From Puniceicoccales bacterium (GTDB taxonomy: Bacteria; Verrucomicrobiota; Verrucomicrobiia; Opitutales; UBA953), in assembly GCA_031284845.1 (NCBI GenBank), contig JAITXH010000132.1, positions 1-22,189 on the forward strand: DNA of 22,189 bases, in the 5' to 3' direction. A program made the position numbers and the translations under genes. Shown one piece after another: positions 20,738 to 22,189 of this stretch. The first letter of the stretch is position 1; each line of letters begins with the position of its first letter. A model generated the notes under the pieces. It did no database searches. It was given only the letters and a program-made list of their open reading frames with translations, and was not told where the DNA came from.

Positions 20738-22189
20738 ATGACTATCCCCGTTCCCGCATTCTGCCGTAAGCCTTGGTTTTACGTTCCCACTGCTGTCATC
20801 GTCTTCCTCGGCGCTATCGTGATACTCAATGCCCTCTCCTACAAAGAACCCAGCGACAATTGGTTCATCTCTATCGAAAAATGGCCGCCAAAAACAGAAG
20901 ATAATATACCCTCTTGGTCCGAGTTGACGGCCCCCGCGATTCCGCGCCCCGCCTCGTGGAAACCCAAAACGCCAAAGCTCGAAGATTCGTCTATGCGCAA
21001 AGAGAAGGATGTGTATCTGATAGAACACAAAGGAGTGTCCGTTCCACCCGGAAAACTCCACCACCAAAGCCCAATCGTCTATGCGAACGCCGATGGCGTC
21101 GCCACTTTGTCAGACGGAACAGTGGTAACACTCCAAGAGGCCACATTAACATTGCATGACAAAAAACATACTTTCGCGGTAAAAAGCGGAAAAATTGTCT
21201 ATCTCCCTGAAAAGGAAAGCGCTGAAACTTATTTTACCACAGAGACACTTAAAGTTCTTTTGAGTTCATCAAAAACCGCAAAGACGTTTTCCGGCACGGA
21301 TATTTTTGGTGCAGGGGAATCCTCAAATGGCTTCAGTTGGCCGCAGAATAACGACAACTCGCTTAGATTCCTTTGGCCATTCTATATTTATTGCGATAGT
21401 CCATCGCGTTTTTGTGCTTTTATAAATCACGGCGAACCTGAATATGTGGAAATTCCCGCGAAAGGCGGCGCTGAGGCCATTGGAGAGTTGGAAAGTTTTC
21501 GCTATTTAGGAGAAATGCAAAATTTTACTGAATGTAGGATTAAAAGAGATGATGGCGCCGGAGTTGAATTTCCTGAAATTCAATTTGGTAGCGATCAAGG
21601 CAAAAGAGTATGTGTATTTATAGAAAACAACGTTCAGACAAATGACCCAGTGAGGAGATATCTTATGGGAATTCCTCGCGGCAATAAAATAAAAGCTATC
21701 TTGGAGGATGGACGGGAATTTATCGTGACAGAAAAGTGTATTTCCTGGCCTTTTTCTTTTTATACACTTCCCAAAGAAGTTGGAAAAATCCCGGTAAAAT
21801 CATTTGTATTTGAGCGACTCCCACAACTTTCTCGCGTGGCATTTAACATTCCTTCACTTATAGAATTTTTCCCGGAAAATAAGGGTGTCAAAAATCGTTT
21901 TGACCTAAAAATACCCAAAATAACAGAATCTGACCCCAGGATATTATTCTCATATGGCTTAGGAATTAATAAAATTTTTTTAGACAGCCGAAGTTTCATT
22001 ACCGGCGGGCGTGTTGAGCTAATTGAATATCCGCTCGCGAAGGATAAAAAATTTGATTTTTCAGGGAAAACCTATCGCGAGGCACTGATTGAATATATCC
22101 GGGCGCATAAGGGCTTGAACATGAGAGATGTCGTCGTGAATACGAATAAAGGCGTAGTCTATGTAAAAATGCCATTAAAGGTGCGACTG
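20738..22189 (+). CDS. membrane-anchored hypothetical protein, 3' end outside the window
   Basis: An uninterrupted frame of 484 codons runs from the ATG at 20738 to the last base of the window, with no stop. I do not recognise the protein. It has a short N-terminus, one membrane segment (about residues 13-33, FYVPTAVIVFLGAIVILNAL), then a large soluble region that should be periplasmic or extracellular. Near residues 115-150 the text YANADGVATLSDGTVVTL is followed by short beta strands, loosely like a FecR-type sheet. From about residue 439, FDFSGKTYREALIEYIRAHKGLN loosely recalls the short STN-type domain of secretins and TonB receptors; both resemblances are weak. The base composition is clearly AT-richer than the rest of the window, especially after 21150, with many AAA, ATA and TTT codons. 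There is no Shine-Dalgarno sequence. Position after tRNA-Arg and a repeat element suggests acquired DNA. Confidence 0.8.
   Translation, partial: MTIPVPAFCRKPWFYVPTAVIVFLGAIVILNALSYKEPSDNWFISIEKWPPKTEDNIPSWSELTAPAIPRPASWKPKTPKLEDSSMRKEKDVYLIEHKGVSVPPGKLHHQSPIVYANADGVATLSDGTVVTLQEATLTLHDKKHTFAVKSGKIVYLPEKESAETYFTTETLKVLLSSSKTAKTFSGTDIFGAGESSNGFSWPQNNDNSLRFLWPFYIYCDSPSRFCAFINHGEPEYVEIPAKGGAEAIGELESFRYLGEMQNFTECRIKRDDGAGVEFPEIQFGSDQGKRVCVFIENNVQTNDPVRRYLMGIPRGNKIKAILEDGREFIVTEKCISWPFSFYTLPKEVGKIPVKSFVFERLPQLSRVAFNIPSLIEFFPENKGVKNRFDLKIPKITESDPRILFSYGLGINKIFLDSRSFITGGRVELIEYPLAKDKKFDFSGKTYREALIEYIRAHKGLNMRDVVVNTNKGVVYVKMPLKVRL

Overview
The window is a chromosomal segment of a fairly GC-rich Gram-negative bacterium. 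It holds fourteen protein genes (two of them cut by the window ends), one tRNA, and two large repeat elements. The organism is best guessed as Verrucomicrobiota, perhaps Opitutales. This is inferred from the style of the gene set (Tat-exported Gfo/Idh/MocA oxidoreductase, FG-GAP/VCBS protein, large vWA membrane protein), from the near absence of Shine-Dalgarno motifs before the start codons, and from short interspersed intergenic repeats. No marker gene in the window settles it.

Layout. 1-2113 (+): pgk (5' end missing) and tpiA, two consecutive steps of lower glycolysis. They are separated by a 109-base spacer that carries paired palindromes, and end at two strong terminators. 2275-3573 (-): Tat-exported Gfo/Idh/MocA oxidoreductase behind a structured leader that itself ends in a terminator. 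4000-4677 (-): small outer-membrane beta-barrel protein. 4782-6432 (-): folD followed by an RDD-family membrane protein, probably one operon. 6678-7643 (+): exported, probably lipid-anchored beta-propeller protein. 7644-8151: a non-coding region filled by a nested inverted-repeat element. 8152-9363 (-): exported FG-GAP/VCBS protein, divergent from a large membrane protein with two vWA domains (9482-12016, +).

12049-19743 (-): five genes in one direction, read from right to left: nnr (NAD(P)H-hydrate repair), an ABC-3 type metal permease, a flavin reductase-like protein, mnmA (tRNA 2-thiouridylase) and an AddA/RecB-like helicase-nuclease that converges on the vWA gene. 19920-19994 (+): tRNA-Arg(CCT). 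Beyond the tRNA the character changes. An AT-rich spacer holds a second nested-hairpin element bounded by a 22-base direct repeat, then comes an unrecognised, AT-richer membrane-anchored gene that is open to the window end (20738-22189). That gene has no stop inside the window.

Most genes are housekeeping. The unusual material is the two palindromic elements (both built from triloop hairpins), the leader or small RNA upstream of the oxidoreductase, the eukaryote-like insertion in PGK, the degenerate phosphate loop of the Nnr epimerase half, and the uncharacterised gene next to the tRNA. No CRISPR array, integrase, transposase or recognisable defence operon was found.
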